Source: Myxococcota bacterium (lineage in GTDB: Bacteria > Myxococcota_A > UBA9160 > UBA4427). Taken from it: DNA of 64,000 nt. The translations under genes and the position numbers were made by a program. Position 1 is the stretch's first letter. Each line of letters starts with the position of its first letter. The notes beneath the pieces are model-generated. The model did not search any database. It saw nothing but the letters and a program-made list of their open reading frames with translations, and was not told the origin of the DNA. Location of the stretch: the NCBI GenBank assembly GCA_041389495.1, contig JAWKRT010000002.1, positions 930,001 through 994,000 on the forward strand. The letters are read 5' to 3'. Of this stretch, positions 51,932 to 60,716 are shown piece by piece.

Positions 51932-51975
51932 GCGAAGCACTCGATTCAACCACTTGCTTGAATCGAGTGCTTCGC
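51932..51975. promoter_or_regulatory. Perfect 18-base inverted repeat, probable TetR operator
   Basis: GCGAAGCACTCGATTCAA (51932-51949) and TTGAATCGAGTGCTTCGC (51958-51975) are exact inverted repeats separated by 8 bases. The element lies between the divergent DUF3604 (start 51849) and TetR (start 51991) genes, 15 bases before the TetR start. Its size and symmetry fit a dimeric TetR-type operator controlling both genes; which protein binds is inference. Confidence 0.8.
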
Positions 51976-51990
51976 GTAGCGTGCGCCGCC

Positions 51991-52773
51991 GTGCCCCCCG
52001 CCGACACCCGCACGCGCATCCTCGACCGCGCCGAGCGCCTGTTCGCCGAGAGCGGCTTCGAGGGCGTCTCGCTGCGCGAGGTCGGGCGCGCGGCGCGCGT
52101 GAACTCGGCCGCCGTCCACTACCACTTCGGGTCGCGCGAGGCGCTCGTCGAAGCCGTCGTCCTGCGCCGCATGGAGGCCGTCCAGCGCCGGCGCCGCGAG
52201 CTGCTCGACGCGCTCGTCGCCGAGGGCGCGGCGCGCTCCGTCCGCCGCCTGCTCGGCGTGCTCGTCGACCCGCTCGTCGAGCTCGTGCTGCGCGAGCCGC
52301 GCGCGGGTCGCGCCTACGTGCGGCTCCTCGCGCGCCTCTACGCCGACCGCAAGGCCGACGCCTACGCGCTCGCGATGCGCCACTTCGGCGAGGTGCACAC
52401 CGAGCTCGGCCACCACCTCGCGCGCGCGCTGCCCGACGTGCCGCCGCCCGTGCTCGCGCGGCGCATCGCGCTGTGCGTGCAGGCCACGCTCGCGACGCTC
52501 GCCGACCCGGCGCCCTACGCCGTCGCGCGCGCGGCGGGCGTGCCGCCCGACGCGCCCGACGCCGTCGCGCGCGAGCTCGTCGACTTCATGGCCGGCGGCC
52601 TGTGCGCGCCGGCCGGCGCGCGCGGCGACGAGGTCGCCGCGTCCGCGTCCGATGTGCGCTCCGCGCGCGCCGCATCCCCCGCGAGCGCGGCGCGCGCCGC
52701 CTCGCCGTACGACGTCCACGCGCCCGACCCCGGCTCGCTCGTGCGAGCGGGTGAGCAGGAGAGAGCCGGATGA
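51991..52773 (+). CDS. TetR family transcriptional regulator
   Basis: A 260-residue TetR regulator starting at GTG 51991. The HTH domain is at about residues 5-52 (TRTRILDRAERLFAESGFEG, then SLREVGRAARVNSAAVHYHF). The C-terminal domain (VRRLLGVLVDPLVELVLREP) resembles the TetR_C_36-like group that often regulates lipid genes. The final 40 residues are a low-complexity Ala/Ser tail. The stop overlaps the amidohydrolase start by four bases (ATGA). The perfect inverted repeat just upstream is its likely operator. Confidence 0.92.
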   Translation: MPPADTRTRILDRAERLFAESGFEGVSLREVGRAARVNSAAVHYHFGSREALVEAVVLRRMEAVQRRRRELLDALVAEGAARSVRRLLGVLVDPLVELVLREPRAGRAYVRLLARLYADRKADAYALAMRHFGEVHTELGHHLARALPDVPPPVLARRIALCVQATLATLADPAPYAVARAAGVPPDAPDAVARELVDFMAGGLCAPAGARGDEVAASASDVRSARAASPASAARAASPYDVHAPDPGSLVRAGEQERAG

Positions 52774-53969
52774 CGCCCCCGCAGATCGACTACTGGATCC
52801 ACGACGCCGACAACCACTACTACGAGCCCGACGACTTCTGCACCCGCCACATCGAGGAGCGGTACAGGAAGGCGACGTGCTGGCTCGATCGCGTCGAGCC
52901 CGGCGTGCCGGCGCGCATGTACGTCGGCGACGAGCGCTGCGAGTTCTACAGCGTGGGCGCGGGCGACTCGATCGGCCGGCCCGGCGTGATGAAGGCGTTC
53001 CTCAAGGGCCAGGTCGACGAGGGCGGGAGCCCGTCGCTCGCGCCGCACTTCGCACTCGGCGTGCCCGAGTTCGTCGACCGGCGCGCGCGGCTCGCGAAGA
53101 TGGACGAGCAGCGCGTCGAGCGGACGCTGATGCTGCCGTCGGCCGGCATCGGCCTCGTGCCGCAGCTCGCGCAGCCGAAGCACCGCGAGGTGATGATCCC
53201 GACGCTGCGCGCGTTCAACCGCTGGCTCGAGGAAGACTGGGGCTACGGCGCCGACGGGCGCATCTACGGCGCGCCGCTCGTCGCGCTGCAGGAGCTCGAG
53301 GACGGGCTCGCGGAAGTCGATCGCGTGATCGCGGCGGGCGCGCGCTTCGTGTGCCTGATGGCGGGCCCGATCGACGGGCTCTCGCCCGGCGATCCGCGCT
53401 TCGACCCGTTCTGGGCGCGCGTCGAGGAGGCGCGCGTCGGGGTCGTGTTCCACATCGGGAGCACGACGGTCGAGCGCGCGTACAACACGGCGTGGGGCCT
53501 GCGGGCGGCGCCGCCCTCGCACCGCCACTCGCTCATGGAGTACGCGCTCTCGTTCACCGAGCGGCCGGTCGCCGACACGCTCACCGCGCTCGTCGCCGAC
53601 AACGTGTTCGGCCGCTTCCCCGGTCTGCGCGTCCTCTCGGTCGAGTACGGCTCGAGCTGGGTCGCGCCGCTGCTGCGCAAGCTCGACGCGATCGCGCGCC
53701 TCTACAGCAAGGACCTCTGGCGCTTCGGGCGCCCGCCCGGAACGCCGAGCGAGCTCTTCCGACGCCACGTCTGGGTGTCGCCGTTCTTCGAGGACGACGT
53801 GCCCGCGCTCGCGCGCACGATCGGGGCCGAGCGCGTGCTCGGCGGCTCCGACTATCCGCACCCCGAGTGCCTGCTGTGGCCGATGGAGTTCGCGGAGGAG
53901 CTCGGCGGCATGAGCGACGCCGACGTTCGCCGCGTGCTGCGCGACAACTTCGAGGAGCTCGTCGCCTGA
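52770..53969 (+). CDS. Amidohydrolase 2 family metal-dependent hydrolase
   Basis: A 399-residue TIM-barrel amidohydrolase. The first metal motif is degenerate (WIHDADNHYYEPDDF in place of HxH). Later residues include the catalytic-type FHIGSTTVERAYNTAW and GSDYPHPECLLWPMEF, with a terminal Asp/His set (LGGSDYPHPE). Such proteins decarboxylate or hydrolyse ring compounds. The start at 52770 overlaps the TetR stop, so the two are coupled and probably both controlled by the operator at 51932. The substrate is unknown. Confidence 0.9.
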   Translation: MTPPQIDYWIHDADNHYYEPDDFCTRHIEERYRKATCWLDRVEPGVPARMYVGDERCEFYSVGAGDSIGRPGVMKAFLKGQVDEGGSPSLAPHFALGVPEFVDRRARLAKMDEQRVERTLMLPSAGIGLVPQLAQPKHREVMIPTLRAFNRWLEEDWGYGADGRIYGAPLVALQELEDGLAEVDRVIAAGARFVCLMAGPIDGLSPGDPRFDPFWARVEEARVGVVFHIGSTTVERAYNTAWGLRAAPPSHRHSLMEYALSFTERPVADTLTALVADNVFGRFPGLRVLSVEYGSSWVAPLLRKLDAIARLYSKDLWRFGRPPGTPSELFRRHVWVSPFFEDDVPALARTIGAERVLGGSDYPHPECLLWPMEFAEELGGMSDADVRRVLRDNFEELVA

Positions 53970-54022
53970 CGCCCCGGCCCGCTCGCAGTGCGCGCGCCGC
54001 GAGCCCGGCGCGCGCCGTCGCT

Positions 54023-55981
54023 GTGGCTCGCGCGCTGCGCGTCGCCGTCGCCGGCATTGCGGCCGTGCTCGTCCTGCGCGCGCCGCCGGCGCGCGCAGCC
54101 GCGGACGACGCGCCGCCCGCGCGCGCGACGGCCGAGGGCGCGCCGCCCGCGCGCGCGGCGCGCGAAGCGCCGCTCGCGTCCGACCGCGGCCCGGGCTACG
54201 CGCGCACGACCTGGGCGACGCTCCACGCGGACTCGAGCAACTCGGACTTCGCGCCGTTCGCGACCGCGACCGACGTCGTGCCGCGCTGGCGCGCGCTCGA
54301 GGGCGCGGGGATCGTCGTCGCGCCCGTCGTCGCGAGCGACGGGCGGCTCTTCGTGACGACGGGGCGCGGCGCCGGCCAGGCGTCGCTGCACGCGCTGTCG
54401 CCGGACGGCGACGTCGTGTGGGAGACCGACGCGGTCGATTCCGGCGCCGTGCTGAGCGCGCCCGTGCTCGACGAGGACGGCGACGTCTACGTCGGCGACG
54501 TCGACGAGTTCCACGCCTATCATCCGGACGGCCGTCGGAAGTGGGTCGCGACGCTCGCCGAGTACGGCGCGCGCGGCCCGTTCGTCACCGGCATCGTCGT
54601 CGGCGACCGGGTCGGCGGCATCACCGTGCACGGACAGGCGATGCTCTTCGAGCGCGCGAGCGGCGCGCTCGCGATGCCCGTGCTCGAGCTGCCCGGCGGC
54701 GCGAGCCCGCTGGGGCCCGTTCCCGGCTTCCTGTGGCGCAACGGGCTCGTCGACCCCGATCTCCGGACGCTCCTGCTCGAGGCGTTGCTCGGGTACCGCT
54801 ACGAGGTCACGAACACGCCCGCCGTGCATCCCGAGACGGGGCGCATCTACCTGATGGCCGCGGGGCCGACGGTCGAGGAGGGCGCGTTCTACGGCATCGA
54901 CGTCGTCGACGACGACGCGGGCGCGCCGTCGATGCGGATCGCGTTCGCGACGCCGACGGCGCCGGGCACGGGCACGAGCCCCGCGATCTCGCCCGACGGG
55001 CGCCGCGTCTACGCGTTCGGCGGCAAGGGCGAGATCTTCGCGATCGACGCGGACACGGGCGAGGTGGTGTTCGAGCGCGCGGTGGGCGGCATGCAGGCGT
55101 CGCCCGCGGTCGCGCCGGACGGCAGCGTGTACGTGATGGCCGAGCGCTGGCTGCGCAAGCTCGACGGCGCGACGGGCGACGAGATCTGGTCGCGCGAGTA
55201 CGACGCGCTCGCGCGCGACGAGCTGCCCGCGGTGAGCCGGCTGTGGCCGTTCGTGCGCACGGGCGAGCCGGTCGCGCGCCTCGACAGCGTCGTCACCGTG
55301 ACGCCGAACGCGGTGTGGGCCGTGTTGCTATGCGGGTACGAGCTGCGCATCGCGGGCCGCGACCTGGTGCAGGCGACGCGGAGCTTCCTCGTCTCGATCG
55401 ACCCGCGCACGGGCGCGCTGCTGCACGCGCGCCCGCTCCCCGACACGAGCGAGGGCGTCGTCTCGGTGGGCCGCGAGGGCGAGCTGTACGTCGACCTGCT
55501 CGCGATCCAGGCGTCGGTCGCGGCGGAGGCGCCCTACCGCTTCCTGCTGCCGGGCGCGCTGCGGCCGCCCGCGCCGCGCGGCGGCATCGTCGCGTTCGCG
55601 CCCGCTCACCTGCGCGAGCAGATCGGCGTCGGCCTCGGCTCTGCGGGGCGGCTGCTCGCGAGCGCCGCCGCGCGACCGCCGGAGTCGGAGGCGCGCGCCC
55701 GGCCGCTCGCGCAGGCGCGCGCGCAGCTCGACGCGACGCGCGCGACGATGGCGCGCGCGCGCGAGCGCGGCGAGCTCGGCGACGCCGAGATGCACGATCT
55801 CGGCGCCGCCGTCGACGACGCGGTGCGCGCCGCGAGCGCGTGTGCCGCGGCGGAGCCGGAGCCCGACGAGCGGGCCGAATGCGCAGCTCTCGGCGCCAGG
55901 GCGCGCACGCTCGAAGCCTTCGGCGGCGCCTTCCACCGGGCCCTCGGCGCCCGCGCGGCACGCGCCGACGAGGAGGCTTGA
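54023..55981 (+). CDS. Secreted PQQ-like beta-propeller repeat protein
   Basis: About 652 residues from GTG 54023. A signal peptide (LRVAVAGIAAVLVLRAPPAR) and an Ala/Pro-rich linker lead into repeated beta-propeller strands of the PQQ/WD type: LHALSPDGDVVWETDAVD, LDEDGDVYVGDVDEFHAY, and FAIDADTGEVVFERAVGGMQ with AspGly turns. The PQQ ligand residues cannot be confirmed. The last 90 residues are helical and charged. It lies after the amidohydrolase gene on the same strand. A CTG at 53966 inside CTGA is a rival start. Function: periplasmic scaffold or quinoprotein, not decided. Confidence 0.78.
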   Translation: MARALRVAVAGIAAVLVLRAPPARAAADDAPPARATAEGAPPARAAREAPLASDRGPGYARTTWATLHADSSNSDFAPFATATDVVPRWRALEGAGIVVAPVVASDGRLFVTTGRGAGQASLHALSPDGDVVWETDAVDSGAVLSAPVLDEDGDVYVGDVDEFHAYHPDGRRKWVATLAEYGARGPFVTGIVVGDRVGGITVHGQAMLFERASGALAMPVLELPGGASPLGPVPGFLWRNGLVDPDLRTLLLEALLGYRYEVTNTPAVHPETGRIYLMAAGPTVEEGAFYGIDVVDDDAGAPSMRIAFATPTAPGTGTSPAISPDGRRVYAFGGKGEIFAIDADTGEVVFERAVGGMQASPAVAPDGSVYVMAERWLRKLDGATGDEIWSREYDALARDELPAVSRLWPFVRTGEPVARLDSVVTVTPNAVWAVLLCGYELRIAGRDLVQATRSFLVSIDPRTGALLHARPLPDTSEGVVSVGREGELYVDLLAIQASVAAEAPYRFLLPGALRPPAPRGGIVAFAPAHLREQIGVGLGSAGRLLASAAARPPESEARARPLAQARAQLDATRATMARARERGELGDAEMHDLGAAVDDAVRAASACAAAEPEPDERAECAALGARARTLEAFGGAFHRALGARAARADEEA

Positions 55982-56141
55982 GAAAGCCGCGCCAGTGCGC
56001 GACAACATGGCCCCCGACGACGACGGGCAGTCCCAGGCACGCGCCGGGCGAGCCCGCGCGGGGGCATCCCGCAGCCGCTCGAGCCTTCCGCTCGCGCGCG
56101 CTGGAGCGAGCGCGAGAGCGAGCGCGAAAGAGAGAGATCGC

Positions 56142-57224
56142 ATGCACTTCGGCTTGAGCGAGGAGCAGGAGCTCCTGCAGGAGACCGTGCGCGGCTTCGC
56201 CGCGGGAGAATGTCCCGCCGACGTCCTGCGCAAGCACTTCGACGCGGCGACGGGCTTCGACGCGGAGCTGTGGCGCGGGCTCGCGGAGATCGGCGTCGCC
56301 GGCCTCGCGATTCCCGAGGCCTACGGCGGCGCAGGCATGGAGTGGCTCGACCTCGCGCTCGTCGCCGAGATCGTGGGCGAGGGCGGGCTTCCCGTTCCGC
56401 TGCTCGGCCACGCGCTCGCCGCGCGCGCGATCGCGCTCGGCGGCAGCGACGCGCAGAAGGAGAAGTGGCTGCCCGCGCTCGCGAGCGGCGAGGCGATCGG
56501 CGCGGTCGCGTTCGCGGAAGAGGGCGACGCCTGGGAGCCCGAGACCTTCACGGCGCGAGTCGCGAACGGTGTACTGACGGGCCGCAAGAAGTACGCGACC
56601 GATGCAAACGAAGCGAACCTGTTCGTCGTCGGCGTCGAGGGCGGCGGGCTCGCGGTGGTCGAGCGCGGCGCTTCGGGCTTCGCGATCGAACGCGTCGGCT
56701 CGATCGATCACACGCGTCAGCTCGGCGATCTCGCGTTCGCGAACACGCCGTGCGAGCCGCTCGCGAACTCGTCGATCGACGTCGCGCGCAAGGTGCGCGA
56801 TGCCGGCCTCGTGCTGCTCGCCGCCGACGCGTACGGCGCGGCCGCGCGGCTCGTCGCGATCACGAACGAGTACGCGAAGTCGCGCAAGCAGTTCGGCCAG
56901 CCGATCGCGCAGTTCCAGTCCGTGAAGCACCAGCTCGCCGACCTCGCGACCCAGCACGAGTGCGCGCGCGGTCTCCTCTGGTATGCGGGCCACGCGATCG
57001 ACCACCTGCCGAAGGAGTCCATGCGCCAGGCCGCGCTCGCGAAGTCGCACATCTGCGACGTCGCCGCGTGGATCGGCCGCGAGGCGATCGAGCTGCACGG
57101 CGGGCTCGGCTTCACGTGGGAGTGCGACGTCCACATCCACCTGAAGCGCGTGATGTTCGACCGCTCCTATCTCGGCACGCCCGAGCACCATCGGCGCCGG
57201 ATCGCGCTGCAGGAGGGCTGGTAG
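56142..57224 (+). CDS. Acyl-CoA dehydrogenase (pair member)
   Basis: A 360-residue ACAD. The FAD-side loop is GAVAFAEEGDAWEPETFTAR, divergent from the usual TEP motif. The C-terminal part is well kept: NEYAKSRKQFGQPIAQFQSV, and AIELHGGLGFTWECDVHIHL with Glu in the FTWE catalytic position. The ATG at 56142 follows AGAGAGA. The partner ACAD starts three bases after the stop. As in the 30-32 kb pair, one subunit carries the base and the other the fuller FAD site, suggesting an alpha2beta2 enzyme for steroid-like or branched acyl-CoA. Confidence 0.93.
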   Translation: MHFGLSEEQELLQETVRGFAAGECPADVLRKHFDAATGFDAELWRGLAEIGVAGLAIPEAYGGAGMEWLDLALVAEIVGEGGLPVPLLGHALAARAIALGGSDAQKEKWLPALASGEAIGAVAFAEEGDAWEPETFTARVANGVLTGRKKYATDANEANLFVVGVEGGGLAVVERGASGFAIERVGSIDHTRQLGDLAFANTPCEPLANSSIDVARKVRDAGLVLLAADAYGAAARLVAITNEYAKSRKQFGQPIAQFQSVKHQLADLATQHECARGLLWYAGHAIDHLPKESMRQAALAKSHICDVAAWIGREAIELHGGLGFTWECDVHIHLKRVMFDRSYLGTPEHHRRRIALQEGW

Positions 57225-57226
57225 CG

Positions 57227-58426
57227 ATGGATCTCAAGTACGGTGCCGAGTACGAGGCGTATCGCGAAGAGCTGCGCCGCTTCCTCGCGACGTGGCCGCC
57301 TTCGGGCGAGGACGCGAAGCTGCCCTTCGTCGAACAGGAGCGGCGCTTCCGCGAGAAGGCGATCGAGCGCGGCTATCTCTACCGCGACATCCCGAAGGCC
57401 TACGGCGGCTCCGAGCAGCCGAGCGACCCGCTGCGCGAGCGCATCATCATGGAGGAGTTCGCGAAGGCCTCCGTTCCGTTCCGTGCGATGTCGCAGGGCC
57501 CCGCGATGCTGGTCCCGACGCTGCTCGAGTTCGGCAACGAGGAGCAGCGCAAGAAGTACATCCCGCCGACGCTCGCGGGCGAGATGCGCTGGTGCCAGGG
57601 CTACAGCGAGCCGGGCTCGGGCAGCGACCTGGCATCGCTGCAGTGCAAGGCCGAGCTCGTCGGCGACGAGTTCGTGCTCACCGGGCAGAAGATCTGGACC
57701 AGCACCGCGCGCGAGTGCCAGATGATGTTCGGCCTCTTCCGCACCGAGCCCGACGCGCCCAAGCACGCGGGCATCTCGTACCTGCTCGTTCCGATGGACC
57801 AGCCCGGCCTCGAGGTGCGGCCGCTCAAGCAGCTGACGGGCAGCGATGAGTTCAACGAGGTCTTCTTCGACGGCGCGCGCACGCACGTCTCGAACCTCGT
57901 CGGCAAGCGCGGCGAAGGCTGGAGCGTCTCGCGCGCGACGCTCAAGCACGAACGCAAGCTGATCGGGAACCCGCGGCTCATGATGATGCAGTTCGAGCTG
58001 ATCGTGTCGCTCGCGCGACAGGTGAAGCGCAATGGTCGCCCCGCGATCGAGGACCCGGCCGTGCAGGTCGAGCTCGCGCGGCTCGAGGGCTACGTGCGCG
58101 CGAGCGAGACGTGCAACATGCGCATGCTGTCGGCCGAGCTCAACGGCGAGCTCGGCAAGGTCGTCGGGCCGATGATGATGATCAAGCTCTTCACGACGAA
58201 GGCGAGCGAGATGCTCGCGCAGTTCGCCTACGACCTCGCGGGCGGCGACGGGCTGCTCGACATCGAGGTGCCCGACCACGGCGTCTGGTCGACGCGCGCG
58301 GACGCGCGCGCCGTGATCCACAACTATCTCTTCTCGAAGGGCCCGTCGATCGCCGGCGGCGCCTCCAACATCCAGCGCAACATCGTCGGCGAGCGCGTCC
58401 TCGGGCTGCCGCGCGACCGACACTAG
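57227..58426 (+). CDS. Acyl-CoA dehydrogenase (pair partner)
   Basis: A 399-residue ACAD with the full FAD-binding motif WCQGYSEPGSGSDLASLQCK (about 122-141), then VLTGQKIWTSTARECQMMFG and HKAGIS-type HAGISYLLVPMDQPGLEV. The C-terminus is KGPSIAGGASNIQRNIVGER, the standard FAD tail. It lacks the FTWE-type Glu of its partner. It starts three bases after the partner's stop and is followed ten bases later by a VOC gene, so all three are in one operon. The acyl chain is unknown. Confidence 0.94.
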   Translation: MDLKYGAEYEAYREELRRFLATWPPSGEDAKLPFVEQERRFREKAIERGYLYRDIPKAYGGSEQPSDPLRERIIMEEFAKASVPFRAMSQGPAMLVPTLLEFGNEEQRKKYIPPTLAGEMRWCQGYSEPGSGSDLASLQCKAELVGDEFVLTGQKIWTSTARECQMMFGLFRTEPDAPKHAGISYLLVPMDQPGLEVRPLKQLTGSDEFNEVFFDGARTHVSNLVGKRGEGWSVSRATLKHERKLIGNPRLMMMQFELIVSLARQVKRNGRPAIEDPAVQVELARLEGYVRASETCNMRMLSAELNGELGKVVGPMMMIKLFTTKASEMLAQFAYDLAGGDGLLDIEVPDHGVWSTRADARAVIHNYLFSKGPSIAGGASNIQRNIVGERVLGLPRDRH

Positions 58427-58435
58427 GAGCTCGCG

Positions 58436-58888
58436 ATGATCCTCGGAGTCCACCACCCGGCGCTCGCCGTCCCCGACATGCAGAAGGCGATCGACTTCTA
58501 CGTCGGCGTGCTCGGCTTCGAGCTCGTGATGAAGGCCGACCTGCCCTCCGGCATCAAGCCGATGAGCGACGCCTTCGGCATCGCCGACGCCGGCTGCAAG
58601 GTGCGCATGATCAAGAAGGGCAACTCGTGCATCGAGCTCTTCGAGTTCAACACGAAGGCCGACGGCGACCCGGAGCGCCCCGTGAACCAGACGGGCATCA
58701 CGCACTTCGCGCTCGCGAGCGACGACCCCGAGAAGGACTTCGCCGCGCTGAAGCAGGCCGGCGTCGTGTTCAACACGCCGCTCTTCGGCGCCGCCCCCTC
58801 GCGCTTCGCCTACGGACGCGACCCGTTCGGCAACGTCATCGAGCTGCTCGAGCACGCGCCGGGCGCGCCGAGCGCGCTCGAGTACTAG
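58436..58888 (+). CDS. VOC (glyoxalase/dioxygenase-fold) protein
   Basis: A 150-residue single VOC-domain protein. Candidate metal ligands are His6 or His7 (LGVHHPALAVPD), Glu in CIELFEF, His in GITHFALASD and Glu in GNVIELLEH. Repeated beta-alpha-beta-beta-beta units give the typical glyoxalase/extradiol dioxygenase/epimerase fold. The neighbours are an acyl-CoA dehydrogenase pair, so it may be a methylmalonyl-CoA-epimerase-like or aromatic-ring enzyme, but I cannot choose. The ATG at 58436 follows GGAGCTCGCG. Confidence 0.88.
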   Translation: MILGVHHPALAVPDMQKAIDFYVGVLGFELVMKADLPSGIKPMSDAFGIADAGCKVRMIKKGNSCIELFEFNTKADGDPERPVNQTGITHFALASDDPEKDFAALKQAGVVFNTPLFGAAPSRFAYGRDPFGNVIELLEHAPGAPSALEY

Positions 58889-58915
58889 CCGCGCCTACGC
58901 CCGCATCGCCGCGCG

Positions 58916-59683
58916 TCAGTCCTCGCCCGCGAGCGAGAACTCGAGGCGCAGCGTCTTCGTGAGCGGCGGATCCTCGTCGACGAGCTCCGACGGCACCATC
59001 CGGAAGCGGCTGATGCTCGCGCGCGCGCTCGCGGCGAACTCGGGGTGCGACGCCTCGAGCACCTCGAACCCGGTGAGATCGCCCCGCTCGTCGCTGCGCA
59101 CGCGCACGATGACGTAGCCCTCGACGCCGTGCGACTGGAGCGCGGGCGGGTAGAAGATCTCGACCGGGTGGGCCAGCCACGGCCGATCGACGACGAGCGA
59201 GACGACCGACCGCCGCTCGCCGTCGGCCTCCTCCGCCCGCTGGCCGAGGTTCCAGCCGTATCCGTCGCTCGCCAGCTCGTCGAGCCGTCCGGCGGCCTGG
59301 AAGCCCCACGCCGTCTGCGCGTACTGCTGTGCGAGGTATCGATACAGACGCGCGGCCTCGTGGAGGCGCCCGAGCCCTTCGAGCGCGAGCGCCTTGAGGA
59401 AGGTCGCGTGCGCCTCGACCTCGGGCGTCGCCTCCGCATAGATGAGGGCCTGGTCGGCCTTCCGGATCGCGAGCGCGTACTCACCGGCCTCGAGGTGCTG
59501 GGTCGCGAGGTTGAGCGCCCCGCGCTGCGCGAGCGACGTACACCCCGCGGTGAGCGCGACGGTCGCGAGCAGTGCCCGCGCGAGCGCGCGGGACGTGCGA
59601 CGGCGCGCTCGCGCAGGGCGGGAGTGAGCGCGTGCCCGAGCGCGGGCATGGATACGGGCGAGCCCTGCCGGATCGATCTGCAT
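58916..59683 (-). CDS. TonB-C-like lipoprotein with TPR-like region
   Basis: A 255-residue protein. The N-terminus is very basic and then has a lipobox (ATVALTAGCTSLAQ; Cys at about 48). Residues about 55-130 are helical and TPR-like (EAGEYALAIRKADQALIYAE). The C-terminal 90 residues match a TonB C-terminal energy-transducer domain (YPPALQSHGVEGYVIVRVRS, DLTGFEVLEASHPEFAASA). This arrangement fits a periplasmic TonB-like partner rather than a true TonB, as no cytoplasmic-membrane helix is present. It converges with the VOC gene. Confidence 0.8.
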   Translation of the reverse strand: MQIDPAGLARIHARARARAHSRPARARRRTSRALARALLATVALTAGCTSLAQRGALNLATQHLEAGEYALAIRKADQALIYAEATPEVEAHATFLKALALEGLGRLHEAARLYRYLAQQYAQTAWGFQAAGRLDELASDGYGWNLGQRAEEADGERRSVVSLVVDRPWLAHPVEIFYPPALQSHGVEGYVIVRVRSDERGDLTGFEVLEASHPEFAASARASISRFRMVPSELVDEDPPLTKTLRLEFSLAGED

Positions 59684-59816
59684 CGCGCGCGAGTCTACGC
59701 CACGGCACGCTGCTCGCGGGACGTTCCGCATGCGGGGCGGCGCGCCCGGACCGCGCGCCGGGTGGACACAGCGGGCCGCGCGCCTCGCGCGCCAGCGCGC
59801 CCCGTGGATCGTGCGC

Positions 59817-60713
59817 CTAGCGGATCGAGGCGGCCACGTGTGCGACGAACGCCTCGGCGCCGCCCGGCGCGAAGCCGTGTGCGTACGTGCAGCGTCGACC
59901 CGGCAGCTCCGCGCCGAGCTCGAGCCACGGCGTGCCGTCCGGGCCCGCGCCGATGCGCGCGCCGCGCTCGTCGCACGCGAACCACTCGGGGTGGCGCAGC
60001 ACGGCGAGCGCGGCGCTGTCCCAGGGATGGAAGCCGCCGTCCTTCGGGAAGACGCCCGTCCACCACTCGAGCCACGGCAGCGCGCCGTCGACGAGCCGCT
60101 CGGCGACGGGGCTGCGCGCGCGCGCCGCCGCGAGCTGCGCGCGCGTCAGCACCACCTGGCTCGTGAGCTCGAAGCCCGCGCACACGAGCGGCACCGCGCT
60201 CGCCACGAGCGCGCGCGCCGCGTGCGGGTCGCACTCGAAGTTGAAGTCGGGGATGCCGCTCGCGCCGTGCAGCGTGAACGCGCGGCCGGGGCTTCGGCCC
60301 GCGACGACGACGCAGCGCTCGATGCGCGCCGCCTCGTCCGGGAAGTGCTCGAGCAGCCCCGCCAGGTTGGTGAGCGGCCCGATCGCGCAGACCGCGAGCG
60401 GCCCCGCGCGCAGCGCCTCCGCCAACGCCCGCACGGCGTCCGTGCACGCGAAGCCCTCGCGCGCGCTGCCCGCGCCGGCCGCGCCGCGCGCCACCGACGT
60501 GCCCGCCGCGTCGCCGCCCACCGCCGCCACGAGCTCGCGCGCGACGCGCGTGCCGACGTCGACCGGCGCGTTCCCGAACACCGTGCCGATCCCCGCCACC
60601 TCGACATCCGGGTCGCGCAGCGCCTCGACGATCACGAACGCGTCGTCGACGTCCTTCGGGCGATCGTCCTCGCGGAATCCGAGCGCGGGGTCGGTGTCGA
60701 TCCAGATGCGCAT
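59817..60713 (-). CDS. Nucleoside hydrolase (IUNH family)
   Basis: A 298-residue nucleoside N-ribohydrolase. The N-terminal metal motif is split: WIDTDPALGFREDDRPKDVD has DTDP at about 6-9 and DVDDAF at about 21-26, with an 11-residue insertion compared with the usual DTDPGxDD. Later motifs are present: CAIGPLTNLAGLL, FNFECDPHAARALVASAV and the terminal WDSAALAVL. It should release a base and ribose from nucleosides. It is the last of a four-gene operon with 3 bases between it and the MTR-kinase-like gene. Confidence 0.9.
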   Translation of the reverse strand: MRIWIDTDPALGFREDDRPKDVDDAFVIVEALRDPDVEVAGIGTVFGNAPVDVGTRVARELVAAVGGDAAGTSVARGAAGAGSAREGFACTDAVRALAEALRAGPLAVCAIGPLTNLAGLLEHFPDEAARIERCVVVAGRSPGRAFTLHGASGIPDFNFECDPHAARALVASAVPLVCAGFELTSQVVLTRAQLAAARARSPVAERLVDGALPWLEWWTGVFPKDGGFHPWDSAALAVLRHPEWFACDERGARIGAGPDGTPWLELGAELPGRRCTYAHGFAPGGAEAFVAHVAASIR

Positions 60714-60716
60714 GGG

